Shown here: positions 60,501 through 63,095 of the stretch, piece after piece
Layout: every line of letters begins with the position of its first letter
Position numbering within the stretch: position 1 is the stretch's first letter
The notes under the pieces: generated by a model
What the model was told of the DNA's origin: nothing
Seen by the model: the letters and a program-made list of their open reading frames with translations, nothing else
The model's database searches: none
Program-made: the position numbers and the translations under genes
Source: Undaria pinnatifida
Lineage: Eukaryota; Sar; Phaeophyceae; Laminariales; Alariaceae
Length of the DNA stretch: 64,000 bases
NCBI GenBank assembly: GCA_012845835.1
Contig: JABAKD010000019.1
Coordinates: 10,698,844-10,762,843, forward strand
Reading direction: 5' to 3'

Positions 60501-63095
60501 AAAATCAAATATAGCCAAACCAAAACAAACCAAGGCATGTCGTATAAAGCCTCGCCGTACCAAAAACGAAAACATCCCATCCCATGCCAAACGATCTCGC
60601 TTGATCAGGGACGCTCTGAAAGTGGAAATTGCGGAGCTAGAGGCTGAGAAGAAAGCGAAGGGCTCGACCGTGAACCTAACGGCGCTGGCTCTGTACCGGA
60701 AGAGAGAGGCAGAGTACCTGGAAAGGGGCCGCGAGCTTGAAGCGGCCACCTTAGCGAGGAACGAAGCTCGCTGGTGAGCAAGATGTCAGGAGACGAAAGT
60801 TAACCCTTTGTTCACTGGAAACGCAACCCACACTAATTTCAAGTAGTTTGTACCCCAAAACGTGGGTGCAGGTCTGAGGAGGTCAAGCGTGTGACGTACG
60901 GCCGCCCAGACTGTGACGGATGGCCGTCTAGACCGTGACAGACGACCGTCTAGACCGTGACGAACGGCCGTCTAGACTGACGGACGGCCGTCTAGACCTA
61001 AGATACTAGTTTTTAGTATAGTAGCTCCTAACGGTTTTGTTGACGACGCCCAAAACTGCCCGTGGTGAGAGGAAATGACACAAGGACAAGAGGGGGGGTA
61101 TACTCACGTCATGCATAGCCGTAGTCGTATGACCATTGACCCTCGCATCCCTACAATAATGCCGGGACGGAGCATGCCGGGTTTTCACCGATCACGCAGA
61201 CATCGCGTGCACCAAGCGCGATGCGAGGTGTTCGGTGAGTCGCATAAGGGCCTAGCTCCGTCCCATTAAAACTACGAATCACTTGTGAGACGGTCGATAG
61301 AGGGCATACATTTTTTGTTGCTCGCCTTATCGTAGTTATATGACCGTCGACCACTCATTATTTTCGAAAAGTGGCCGCCCAAGCCTGAAACGAAGCTGGC
61401 CGGTGAGAGGAAGGAGGGGGGGAGGGAGGGGGGAGTGTATTTCATGTATTTTTGTGGGAGTATTACACGTGTTTGGTGTGTTTCAGAGAGGGGGTGTGCC
61501 TCCATCCCCAGCCGCATCGCATCCAGTGCGGGAACCGGAGGCAGGGATGCTGATGGATCTTGAACGTCAGCTTGAACATAAACTTGAACCTCAGGCTTAA
61601 CCTTAACAGGTGGTATGTGCAAGCACGATAGCTTGGGTCTGAAATTGAACGCTTGTCAACGAATCTGAAATCTAACCGGAAGACATTAAAAGTGAGTCTG
61701 AAACTGAACGTTGAACGTAAACCTGAACTTGAACATGAAAAATTTACATATGACATTGGCGTTGTCAATGACCTTGATGTTGACCTGTCAGTCAATACGA
61801 GGAGCTCCGTCGACAGCGGCTGGAGGAGTTCATGAAGGGTTTCGGGCAGATCACACTCCGCCTCAAGGAGATGTACCAGGTGAGCCCCCCCCGCCCCCTC
61901 CTCTCCGTGCGCTCCATTGCGCTCCATCTATTTGTTTTTTGTACAATTACCAAATTGTTTGCGTCTATGTGGTATACCAGGTATTTTTTTCTCTTTCGTT
62001 GGTTTCTCTTATCTCAGTGTGTTTCTCCTCCTCCCTCGTTCTCTCCATTTTTATTGATGTCTGTCTTTTTCGTATATGCGTTCTTCCCCGGCTCTCTCAC
62101 ACACCACTATGGTGACCCCAGCCAGTCACACACAGACACAAAACATGAGCACATACGTACTAGGCTTTGACCTAGAAATGTTCACCTGAAGGACTTTTCT
62201 TTTTCGTGTTCGATTACGTAGTATGCTTTACGATATACGGAGTTTTGCTTTTGTTGTTCGAGTTGTTTGAAGTACATTTTTGGGTCCTTTTGGTGCAAAA
62301 CTATGCAAACATTTAGCAAGACTCGCGAAACATTAAAAAAAAGTGCTCAAACTAACCGATTATCGGGCCAAATCCCAACGCACACACCACGTACTACCCT
62401 ATCCCCCCCCCCCCCTTCCATGCCCCGTCTCGAAAGGGATGCGTGGTCAGTGGTCAAATGACTAAGGCAAGCAACAAATAAGTACGCCCCCCACCTCCCC
62501 CACCCCTTCCATGCCACCGGAAACCCAAGCCAGCAGATGATCAAATGGGGGGACACACGCGCGCACACAACGCACACACAGACGTACACACACCACAACG
62601 GCAGAGATGCAGTGTGTTTTCTGCGGCTCCTAAGCTGTTTTGACGAGGTTTATTGCGTTCTCAGCCGAAAACTGATTCGGCCTTGTAGGGTAAAAACACC
62701 AAAGGGCTGCTCGACCACCAAAAAATTCCATGGCCTAGGATAACGACGGAAAAAAACGAAAACAAAATAAAAAAAACAAGCAAACGAGAGTCCGGCGGTT
62801 TTGAGGGTGAGGAGCTCCGTCATTTACTGCATAAGGCGTTTCAGCCGAAAGGTGCTCTCTCTGTGGTTGCATGCGTTCCTGTGGTGACCCCACTTATCCT
62901 TCATTTTTTCGCCAGATGATCACTTTGGGTGGCGACGCGGAGTTGGAGCTGGTGGACTCTTTGGACCCTTTCAGCGAGGGCATCGTCTTCAGCGTTCGCC
63001 CGCCCAAGAAATCGTGGAAGAACATCGCCAACCTCTCGGGAGGGGAGAAGACGCTGTCGTCGCTTGCGCTGGTCTTCGCGCTTCACCACTTCAAG
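28343..63095 (+). CDS. SMC4: SMC4, condensin core ATPase (28 exons seen, 3' end beyond window)
   Basis: SMC4 pairs with SMC2 in condensin and compacts mitotic chromosomes using an ABC-type ATPase head. Exons joined here give 1,337 residues in one frame. In order: an acidic/Ala-rich leader (1-88); the head N-half with Walker A GPNGSGKS (124-131); the Q-loop stretch LILQGEVEQIAMMKP around residue 242; the N coiled coil (about 290-620); the hinge (about 630-775) with GRLGDLGAV and SGAMTGGG; the C coiled coil (about 790-1275) broken by a long acidic linker; then LGGDAELELVDSLDPFSEG and the signature LSGGEKTLSS (1317 onward). GPFHK, QIAMMKP and the DPFSEG context fit SMC4 rather than SMC2 or cohesin SMCs. 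The ATG is the first after an in-frame TAA at 28334. Walker B and D-loop (about 85-90 residues in human) lie past 64000. Introns range from 325 to 5,437 bp. A head-to-head neighbour may lie at 27606-27869. Confidence 0.96.
29945..30310 (+). repeat. 365-bp repeat, inverted partner at 38450-38815
   Basis: ACACTCCAGCTGTGAGATCG, AAGATTTTGTCGAAACTCAT, CAGGGTCAACAGGGTGATG and CCGGTGAGGGGAGGGCGGAG all occur in reverse at 38450-38815 in intron 4. The pair flanks exons 2-4 of SMC4. A partial third copy is at 37340-37460. Confidence 0.85.
31690..32560. repeat. CACCCGGGTGATA element in SMC4 intron 1
   Basis: GGGTTACATAAGATAGCACA then CCCCCCACAGA...CAACACCCGTT occurs at about 31698 and again at 32460, with ACCGGGGT and the palindrome ATCACCCGGGTGAT at 31852. 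The middle (31940-32250) is an Ala/Ser/Thr-rich open frame. Similar motifs are at 7.1-7.7 kb. Confidence 0.6.
34249..34341 (+). CDS. SMC4: SMC4 exon 2 (residues 191-221)
   Basis: 93-nt exon between acceptor aacag| and donor GAG|gtaagt, phase 0 on both sides. It encodes VPGTRLVVTRTAYSNN then QSKYQVDGKNTTFAE, matching the SMC4 head segment with V-x-R-T-A and the K-Y-x-[VI]-[DN]-G turn. It lies 5.3 kb from exon 1 and is too short to be found by simple ORF size. Confidence 0.93.
34430..34674 (-). mobile_element. MITE family A in SMC4 intron 2, reverse
   Basis: TTCGCTACGATAGAAGGTGC to GTGCTACCTCCATCGTGG, with ATCCCATG, CGATTTTGGGTTAAAGAGCC and CATTCAGAAACC between. It sits 88 bp after exon 2. Confidence 0.8.
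35760..35822 (+). CDS. SMC4: SMC4 exon 3, 63-nt micro-exon (residues 222-242)
   Basis: 21 codons between acceptor tatatag| and donor CAG|gtgagg, phase 0. It encodes VGALLRKRGVDL then DNNRFLILQ, the universally conserved approach to the Q-loop; the final Q is the Q-loop glutamine. With exons 2 and 4 it restores the head without a gap. Confidence 0.94.
36090..36405 (+). repeat. family F element in SMC4 intron 3
   Basis: TTTTGCAGGAC occurs near both ends (36103 and 36383), with CCTAACCCTAAAGCC, CCCTTTGGGGAGCTTGAAAT and CGATCACGCGG inside. Related blocks at 7360-7450 and, reversed, 24890-25075. Confidence 0.6.
36462..36610 (+). repeat. (TAC)n microsatellite before SMC4 exon 4
   Basis: About 145 bp of CTACTACTACTA with few interruptions, ending about 75 bp before the exon 4 acceptor. 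It translates to poly-Tyr, poly-Leu or poly-Thr frames that are not genes. Confidence 0.9.
36683..36847 (+). CDS. SMC4: SMC4 exon 4 (residues 243-297)
   Basis: Begins directly after ccttag| with GEVEQIAMMKPKALTPHEEG, then LLEYLEDIIG, the most diagnostic SMC4 block. Phase 0 at both ends. The donor AAG|gttggt is weak but GT. A TAC-repeat lies about 80 bp before the acceptor. Confidence 0.95.
37600..38340. repeat. three-unit diverged tandem repeat with long C-runs
   Basis: AATC(G/T)(G/C)CCAGA(G/A)TA(G/A)TAAACACT recurs at 37660, 37810 and 38167, with CGCCTAGACC(C/T)AGCACC(G/A)CGCGTATAG at 37943 and 38305. C-runs are at 37749-37767 and 38096-38116. Confidence 0.7.
38450..38815 (-). repeat. inverted partner of the 29945-30310 repeat
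   Basis: Reverse complement of the intron 1 copy, still easily aligned over its length. Partial copies at 37340-37460 and 39015-39070. Confidence 0.85.
39180..39790. repeat. three-unit tandem repeat of about 190-220 bp in intron 4
   Basis: Each unit has GACGATAGGGTCC or GGGCCCCATCCCCGG, then GGTCGA-ACC-CCCCGCACGGTGTGGAAA and ATTGGCT...GATTGG. Unit starts about 39184, 39370 and 39600. Confidence 0.7.
40700..40905. repeat. three-unit repeat of about 65-70 bp in intron 4
   Basis: AAGAAGATC(C/A)CTAT then ATTGCTG(T)GGCGC(A)CA recurs at about 40709, 40774 and 40842. Confidence 0.65.
42285..42440 (+). CDS. SMC4: SMC4 exon 5 (residues 298-349)
   Basis: 52 codons from acceptor gtacag| to donor AAG|gtgacc, phase 0. 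It starts LNRVTAAEKEKNSLEG, aligning with the start of the N-terminal coiled coil (human LNRVKMVEKEKDALEG). A decayed copy of its 3' half and donor lies 271 bp downstream. Confidence 0.94.
42634..42709 (+). pseudogene. decayed duplicate of SMC4 exon 5 (3' half plus donor)
   Basis: Within intron 5, a 76-bp stretch repeats exon 5 from its GCGACAATTCGC region through the splice donor: shared landmarks are the GCGTTTT-TA, CGTCGCAAACGC/CAC and gtgaccccaaaaa blocks, 271 bp from the originals. Substitutions and indels shift the frame, and there is no matching upstream half or acceptor. It cannot be spliced in frame. Confidence 0.8.
42938..43049 (+). CDS. SMC4: SMC4 exon 6 (residues 350-386)
   Basis: 112 nt between gtaag| and G|gtgaga, ending phase 1. 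Lys/Glu-rich coiled coil beginning VMAKEVEKKERLEHEKTK. The phase matches exon 7. Confidence 0.9.
43050..44613 (+). other. SMC4 intron 6 and its repeat content
   Basis: Family E at 43418-43485 and family G in reverse at 43565-43650, with C-runs between. The last 180 bp is T/G-rich (GTTTTG). No exon recognised. Confidence 0.6.
44614..44723 (+). CDS. SMC4: SMC4 exon 7 (residues 387-423)
   Basis: 110 nt after tttgcag|, completing the split codon from exon 6 and ending phase 0 at CAG|gtcggc, a weak donor. It contains DVKHTASIKHLKEQ, resembling the human coil segment with K-H-A-T-S-K. Coiled coil. Confidence 0.9.
44970..45160 (-). mobile_element. SINE fragment in SMC4 intron 7
   Basis: ACTCTTCTCCCCCCTCCCC, ACTGCGGTACACGCC, TCGTCGACTA and CCCACGCTGCAACGCGCTCTC parallel 843-1015 of SINE copy 1. 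The tRNA-like head is absent. Confidence 0.65.
45584..45636 (+). CDS. SMC4: SMC4 exon 8, 53-nt micro-exon (residues 424-440)
   Basis: Acceptor tttacag|, donor AG|gtgcat, ends phase 2. Encodes ARKLETAAKKDEKRAKD, the continuation of the coil (human KAKKLEKQLQKDKEK). Found by phase plus alignment. Confidence 0.87.
46026..46128 (+). CDS. SMC4: SMC4 exon 9 (residues 441-475)
   Basis: 103 nt after cgtag|; the first base completes a Ser codon with exon 8. It encodes LARAAELEGSLEGLKRG and further coil, with donor GAG|gtgggc, phase 0. The exact acceptor is less certain than others because the preceding tract is CCA/CAC-rich. Confidence 0.84.
46462..46569 (+). CDS. SMC4: SMC4 exon 10 (residues 476-511)
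   Basis: 36 codons between gtgcag| and AAG|gtgcgc, phase 0 at both ends. Charged coil VNQSLKGKTAELRGELEGEQ and onward. Confidence 0.91.
46665..46975 (-). mobile_element. SINE copy in SMC4 intron 10
   Basis: Reverse: GGTGGGTTCAAGTTTTCC (B-box-like), then GCGCGAGAGCGTGAGTTAGC and CCACGGCTTGTCCAGAAGG as in the 10267 copy. The A-box region is diverged. Confidence 0.72.
47281..47420 (+). CDS. SMC4: SMC4 exon 11 (residues 512-557)
   Basis: 140 nt from tgcgtag| to GG|gtgagt, ending phase 2. Coiled coil VETCKCEMRLVRESAEDAKG and onward. The donor is followed by a GGT-rich intron start. Confidence 0.91.
47421..47767 (+). other. SMC4 intron 11 with G-rich start and C-rich end
   Basis: GGTGGT/GTTGGTGGTG dominates from 47424 to 47690; CCCCCCCCACC lies near the acceptor. 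A frame at 47449-47709 is poly-Gly/Val by composition. Confidence 0.7.
47768..47888 (+). CDS. SMC4: SMC4 exon 12 (residues 558-598)
   Basis: 121 nt after taacag|; the first base completes a Gly codon. Coiled coil KERRSMEAQITEAEGEVVDA and onward. Donor GAG|gtgagg, phase 0. Confidence 0.92.
47889..48484 (+). other. SMC4 intron 12
   Basis: G-rich after the donor, C-rich before the acceptor; holds a family B-like fragment near 47945-48010 (CTCCTTGAAAGC...TTTTTGGGGACAAGACTACTTG). Nothing else recognised. Confidence 0.45.
48485..48634 (+). CDS. SMC4: SMC4 exon 13, entry to hinge (residues 599-648)
   Basis: 50 codons from ttcag| to GCG|gtgagg. It ends with GLCGRLGDLGAVSGEYDVA, the conserved start of the SMC4 hinge domain (human GIYGRLGDLGAIDEKYDVA). 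Confidence 0.95.
48635..49128 (+). repeat. SMC4 intron 13: GGT repeat then (CCCGA)n
   Basis: GGTGGTGGTAGTGG (48685-48750), C-rich tract, then about nine CCCGA units (48985-49028) followed by CCCTA variants, ending 100 bp before exon 14. Confidence 0.8.
49129..49211 (+). CDS. SMC4: SMC4 exon 14, hinge (residues 649-675)
   Basis: 83 nt from tgccag| to AA|gtgagc, ending phase 2. VSSCSGTLDHIVVETAEGAT then ACVEYLR matches the hinge strand/helix with I-V-V-[DE]. Preceded by a CCCGA pentanucleotide repeat in the intron. Confidence 0.94.
49212..49921 (+). other. SMC4 intron 14
   Basis: T-rich with no recognised repeat family and no coding segment. Confidence 0.4.
49922..50053 (+). CDS. SMC4: SMC4 exon 15, hinge (residues 676-719)
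   Basis: 132 nt from accatag| to AG|gtgaat; starts by completing Lys and ends phase 2. It contains LGRASFVILEKL and PSGCPRLFDLVQVSEE, aligning with the human hinge segment ending PRLFDLVKVKDE. Confidence 0.95.
50376..50610 (-). mobile_element. MITE family A, diverged reverse copy in SMC4 intron 15
   Basis: GCTACGGTAATGGTGCACC terminus, AAAACTGATCTTGAG, CAATTTCATGGCCTAG and ACGGTTTAGGGTTAACC in the family order; the distal end is lost. Confidence 0.65.
51116..51330 (+). CDS. SMC4: SMC4 exon 16, hinge core (residues 720-791)
   Basis: 215 nt after gtcag|. FRPAFYLALRDTLVAPHLE and EGQLIDRSGAMTGGGN are the glycine-rich hinge dimerisation region. It ends phase 1 at G|gtgagc. A GTGGTG at the junction permits a 3-nt shift, but exon 17 fixes the phase. 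Confidence 0.95.
51331..51848 (+). repeat. SMC4 intron 16: G-rich start, (TCCC)n end
   Basis: GGTGGAGGAGG and GGGGGAGGTGGGGGG tracts fill 51333-51542; (TCCC)n from 51699 to 51775 continues with variants to 51825, ending 23 bp before exon 17. Confidence 0.85.
51849..52030 (+). CDS. SMC4: SMC4 exon 17 (residues 792-852)
   Basis: 182 nt after cgaaag|, preceded by a 100-bp TCCC repeat that acts as an extended pyrimidine tract. Gly/Ala/Val-rich start, then coil ARAEELAADARKAEGAVRAA and onward. Donor CAG|gtgaga, phase 0. Confidence 0.92.
52031..53459 (+). other. SMC4 intron 17
   Basis: G-rich (52050-52215), family E in reverse (52212-52300), then GGTGG/GTTGG-rich to 52770 and T/G-rich to 52850. 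The rest, up to the acceptor, has no recognised element. Confidence 0.55.
53460..53543 (+). CDS. SMC4: SMC4 exon 18 (residues 853-880)
   Basis: 28 codons between gcggcag| and CAG|gtgtgt, phase 0. Encodes TLIPKLEMRLQGVGASEAQY then EEQVEALQ. A mutated copy starts 158 bp downstream. Confidence 0.91.
53620..53700 (+). pseudogene. decayed tandem duplicate of SMC4 exon 18
   Basis: Repeats exon 18 at a 158-bp offset; the block ATGAGGTTG-AGGGCGTCGG then AGCGAGCGAGG is nearly identical. The copy changes GCGCAG to GTGTAA, giving a stop, and lacks the AG before it and the CAG|GT after it. It lies inside intron 18. Confidence 0.85.
54010..54096 (+). CDS. SMC4: SMC4 exon 19 (residues 881-909)
   Basis: 29 codons between gtcacag| and AAG|gttagc, phase 0. 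AQCQLTPEAEAELAKLTAAL continues the C-terminal coiled coil. Confidence 0.91.
54097..55511 (+). other. SMC4 intron 19
   Basis: Family G in reverse at 55335-55440. TTTGACCGCTCTTA-like blocks recur near 55028 and 55097 (a small tandem). No exon. Confidence 0.5.
55512..55627 (+). CDS. SMC4: SMC4 exon 20 (residues 910-947)
   Basis: 116 nt between cgagcag| and GC|gtgagg, ending phase 2. VSKSLEKAEAAVQALQKAIL and EVGGEKLKKAVKRADG match the human C-coil region (KAGKVEAEVKRL, followed by G-K-L-K-A-Q). Confidence 0.93.
55628..56077 (+). repeat. SMC4 intron 20 with CCTCCCC-rich tract
   Basis: C/T-rich from 55775 to 56045, dominated by CTCCCCCC and CCTCC blocks, serving as a very long pyrimidine tract before exon 21. 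Confidence 0.75.
56078..56258 (+). CDS. SMC4: SMC4 exon 21 (residues 948-1008)
   Basis: 181 nt after tgtcag|; the first base completes Ala. ALDQAVESLSRSTVEGKGER then a strongly Lys/Glu coil. Donor AAG|gtatac, phase 0. Preceded by roughly 270 bp of C/T-rich intron. Confidence 0.94.
56259..56784 (+). other. SMC4 intron 21, GTTTGTTCGTT-rich
   Basis: T/G-rich throughout, with CGTGCGTGCGTGCGTG at 56323 and repeated TTCGTTTGTTCC motifs. No exon or transposon recognised. Confidence 0.5.
56785..56940 (+). CDS. SMC4: SMC4 exon 22 (residues 1009-1060)
   Basis: 52 codons from tcccag| to AAG|gtatga, phase 0. VMGAFEAAEKDVAEKGAELK then EVDITLQLQEYAK, equivalent to the human segment ending LKLEQIDGHIAEH. 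Confidence 0.94.
57200..57235 (+). pseudogene. decayed duplicate of SMC4 exon 23 (copy 1)
   Basis: GTGATCCATACCAACAAGGC resembles the start of exon 23. It lacks an AG acceptor (preceded by gatat), and the conserved Trp region has changed to GAATGGCATG. The trailing sequence (ATATATCAGGATTTCGATA) matches the sequence after copy 2, so the repeat unit includes intron. Confidence 0.75.
57447..57484 (+). pseudogene. duplicate of SMC4 exon 23 (copy 2) with apparent splice sites
   Basis: Starts after ttgcag| with VFHTNKANIKPW and reaches a good donor AC|gtaagt after 38 nt. The true exon has 171 nt and ends phase 0; this copy would end phase 2, so including it would shift the frame before exon 23. 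It is likely dead, or at most a poison exon. It lies 248 bp after copy 1 and 185 bp before exon 23. Confidence 0.75.
57632..57802 (+). CDS. SMC4: SMC4 exon 23 (residues 1061-1117)
   Basis: 57 codons after tttcag|. VINTNKANVKHWTAEFKKL equals human NSKIKYWHKEISKI; then EEAEHWGLDEEEDG and a run of Asp/Glu/Gly. Donor GAG|gtgact is inferred: reading on gives a stop after VTAPRV, whereas using it joins exon 24 in frame. Two decayed copies of the 5' half precede it. Confidence 0.92.
58090..58508 (+). mobile_element. MITE family A carrying inverted family B copies, SMC4 intron 23
   Basis: AAGATGGAGGTCACAC and TGACGGGGCTCC start family A. At the family's TTAA site a reversed family B (58146-58232) intervenes, then TTAACCCCAAAATTGTCGGAA resumes. 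A forward family B (58435-58508, CTGGAAACCCTTTTTGGGGA to GGGGGCTCTCAATGG) follows the 3' end. Confidence 0.7.
58509..59332 (+). other. remainder of SMC4 intron 23
   Basis: GCGATTCCTGACGTT recurs at 58688 and 58861, with related forms between, a small degenerate repeat. Otherwise nothing recognised. Confidence 0.5.
59333..59401 (+). CDS. SMC4: SMC4 exon 24, acidic linker (residues 1118-1140)
   Basis: 23 codons between aaacag| and GAG|gtgaac, phase 0. SKGGNGHGDDMSEEEAEEET then LGE: low-complexity acidic linker. Identified by phase and by its place between exons 23 and 25; not conserved at residue level, so slightly less sure. Confidence 0.8.
59727..59884 (+). CDS. SMC4: SMC4 exon 25, linker and start of C-coil (residues 1141-1192)
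   Basis: 158 nt after gtatag|. Lys/Gly/Asp-rich VGDGDGGKSKAKDGDDK, then LPELDFEDLQDVNR, which aligns with human VLSPEDLEAIKNPD. Donor AG|gttgga gives phase 2, matching exon 26. Confidence 0.88.
59945..60110 (+). repeat. family G copy in SMC4 intron 25
   Basis: ATGCATGGCCGAAGTCTTAC, CCTCGCATCCCTACCATGCC and GGAGCACGTCGGGTTTTCAC are shared with the 61095 copy and, reversed, with 22660. Confidence 0.7.
60365..60440 (+). pseudogene. truncated duplicate of SMC4 exon 26
   Basis: Follows an acceptor-like ggccag| and encodes REALKVEIDELEAEKKEKG then YRVNLI before TAA at 60438. This parallels the true exon 26 (DALKVEIAELEAEKKAKG...VNLTAL) 244 bp downstream. The flanking CGTACC/CCATACC-rich intron is also partly repeated. 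No donor precedes the stop. Confidence 0.85.
60609..60773 (+). CDS. SMC4: SMC4 exon 26 (residues 1193-1247)
   Basis: 165 nt from atcag| to TG|gtgagc; starts by completing Arg, ends phase 2. DALKVEIAELEAEKKAKG then NLTALALYRKREAEYLERG matches human ALLEARC...NLGAIAEYKKKEELYLQRV. A truncated duplicate lies 244 bp upstream. Confidence 0.94.
60895..61010. repeat. about 21-bp palindromic minisatellite in SMC4 intron 26
   Basis: GGCCGTCTAGACCGTGACGG-type units, five copies; each contains the palindrome GTCTAGAC. Confidence 0.82.
61095..61265 (+). repeat. family G copy in SMC4 intron 26
   Basis: CATGCATAGCCGTAGTCGTA, CCTCGCATCCCTACAATAAT and CATGCCGGGTTTTCACCGAT; follows a G-run, as the reversed copies precede C-runs. 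Confidence 0.7.
61560..61790. repeat. degenerate GAACNTGAAACT-type repeat before SMC4 exon 27
   Basis: CTTGAAC(A/C)TAAACTTGAAC, CTGAAACTGAACGTTGAACG and similar short units. Ends 2 bp from the acceptor region. Confidence 0.6.
61792..61879 (+). CDS. SMC4: SMC4 exon 27 (residues 1248-1277)
   Basis: 88 nt after ctgtcag|; first base completes Cys. QYEELRRQRLEEFMKGFG then QITLRLKEMYQ matches human QAYEDLRKQRLNEFMAGF...LKENYQ. Donor CAG|gtgagc, phase 0. Confidence 0.95.
62425..62495 (+). repeat. family E copy in SMC4 intron 27
   Basis: CCGTCTCGAAAGGGATGCGT, GTCAAATGACTAAGGCAAGC and AATAAGTACGCC after a C-run; best match to the 4912 copy. Confidence 0.7.
62620..62870 (-). mobile_element. diverged MITE family A in SMC4 intron 27
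   Basis: AAAACTGATTCGG, AAAAATTCCATGGCCTAGG, GGTTTTGAGGGTGAGGAGC and CTCCGTCATTTACTGCATAA in reverse family order; ends 45 bp before exon 28. Confidence 0.55.
62916..63095 (+). CDS. SMC4: SMC4 exon 28, ABC signature (residues 1278-1337)
   Basis: 60 codons from gccag| to AAG|gtaaga. MITLGGDAELELVDSLDPFS, RPPKKSWKNIANLSGGEK and SSLALVFALHHFK are nearly identical to human SMC4. The signature LSGGE starts at residue 1317. The next exon should carry PTP-L-Y-x-MDEIDAALD and is not in the window. Confidence 0.97.
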
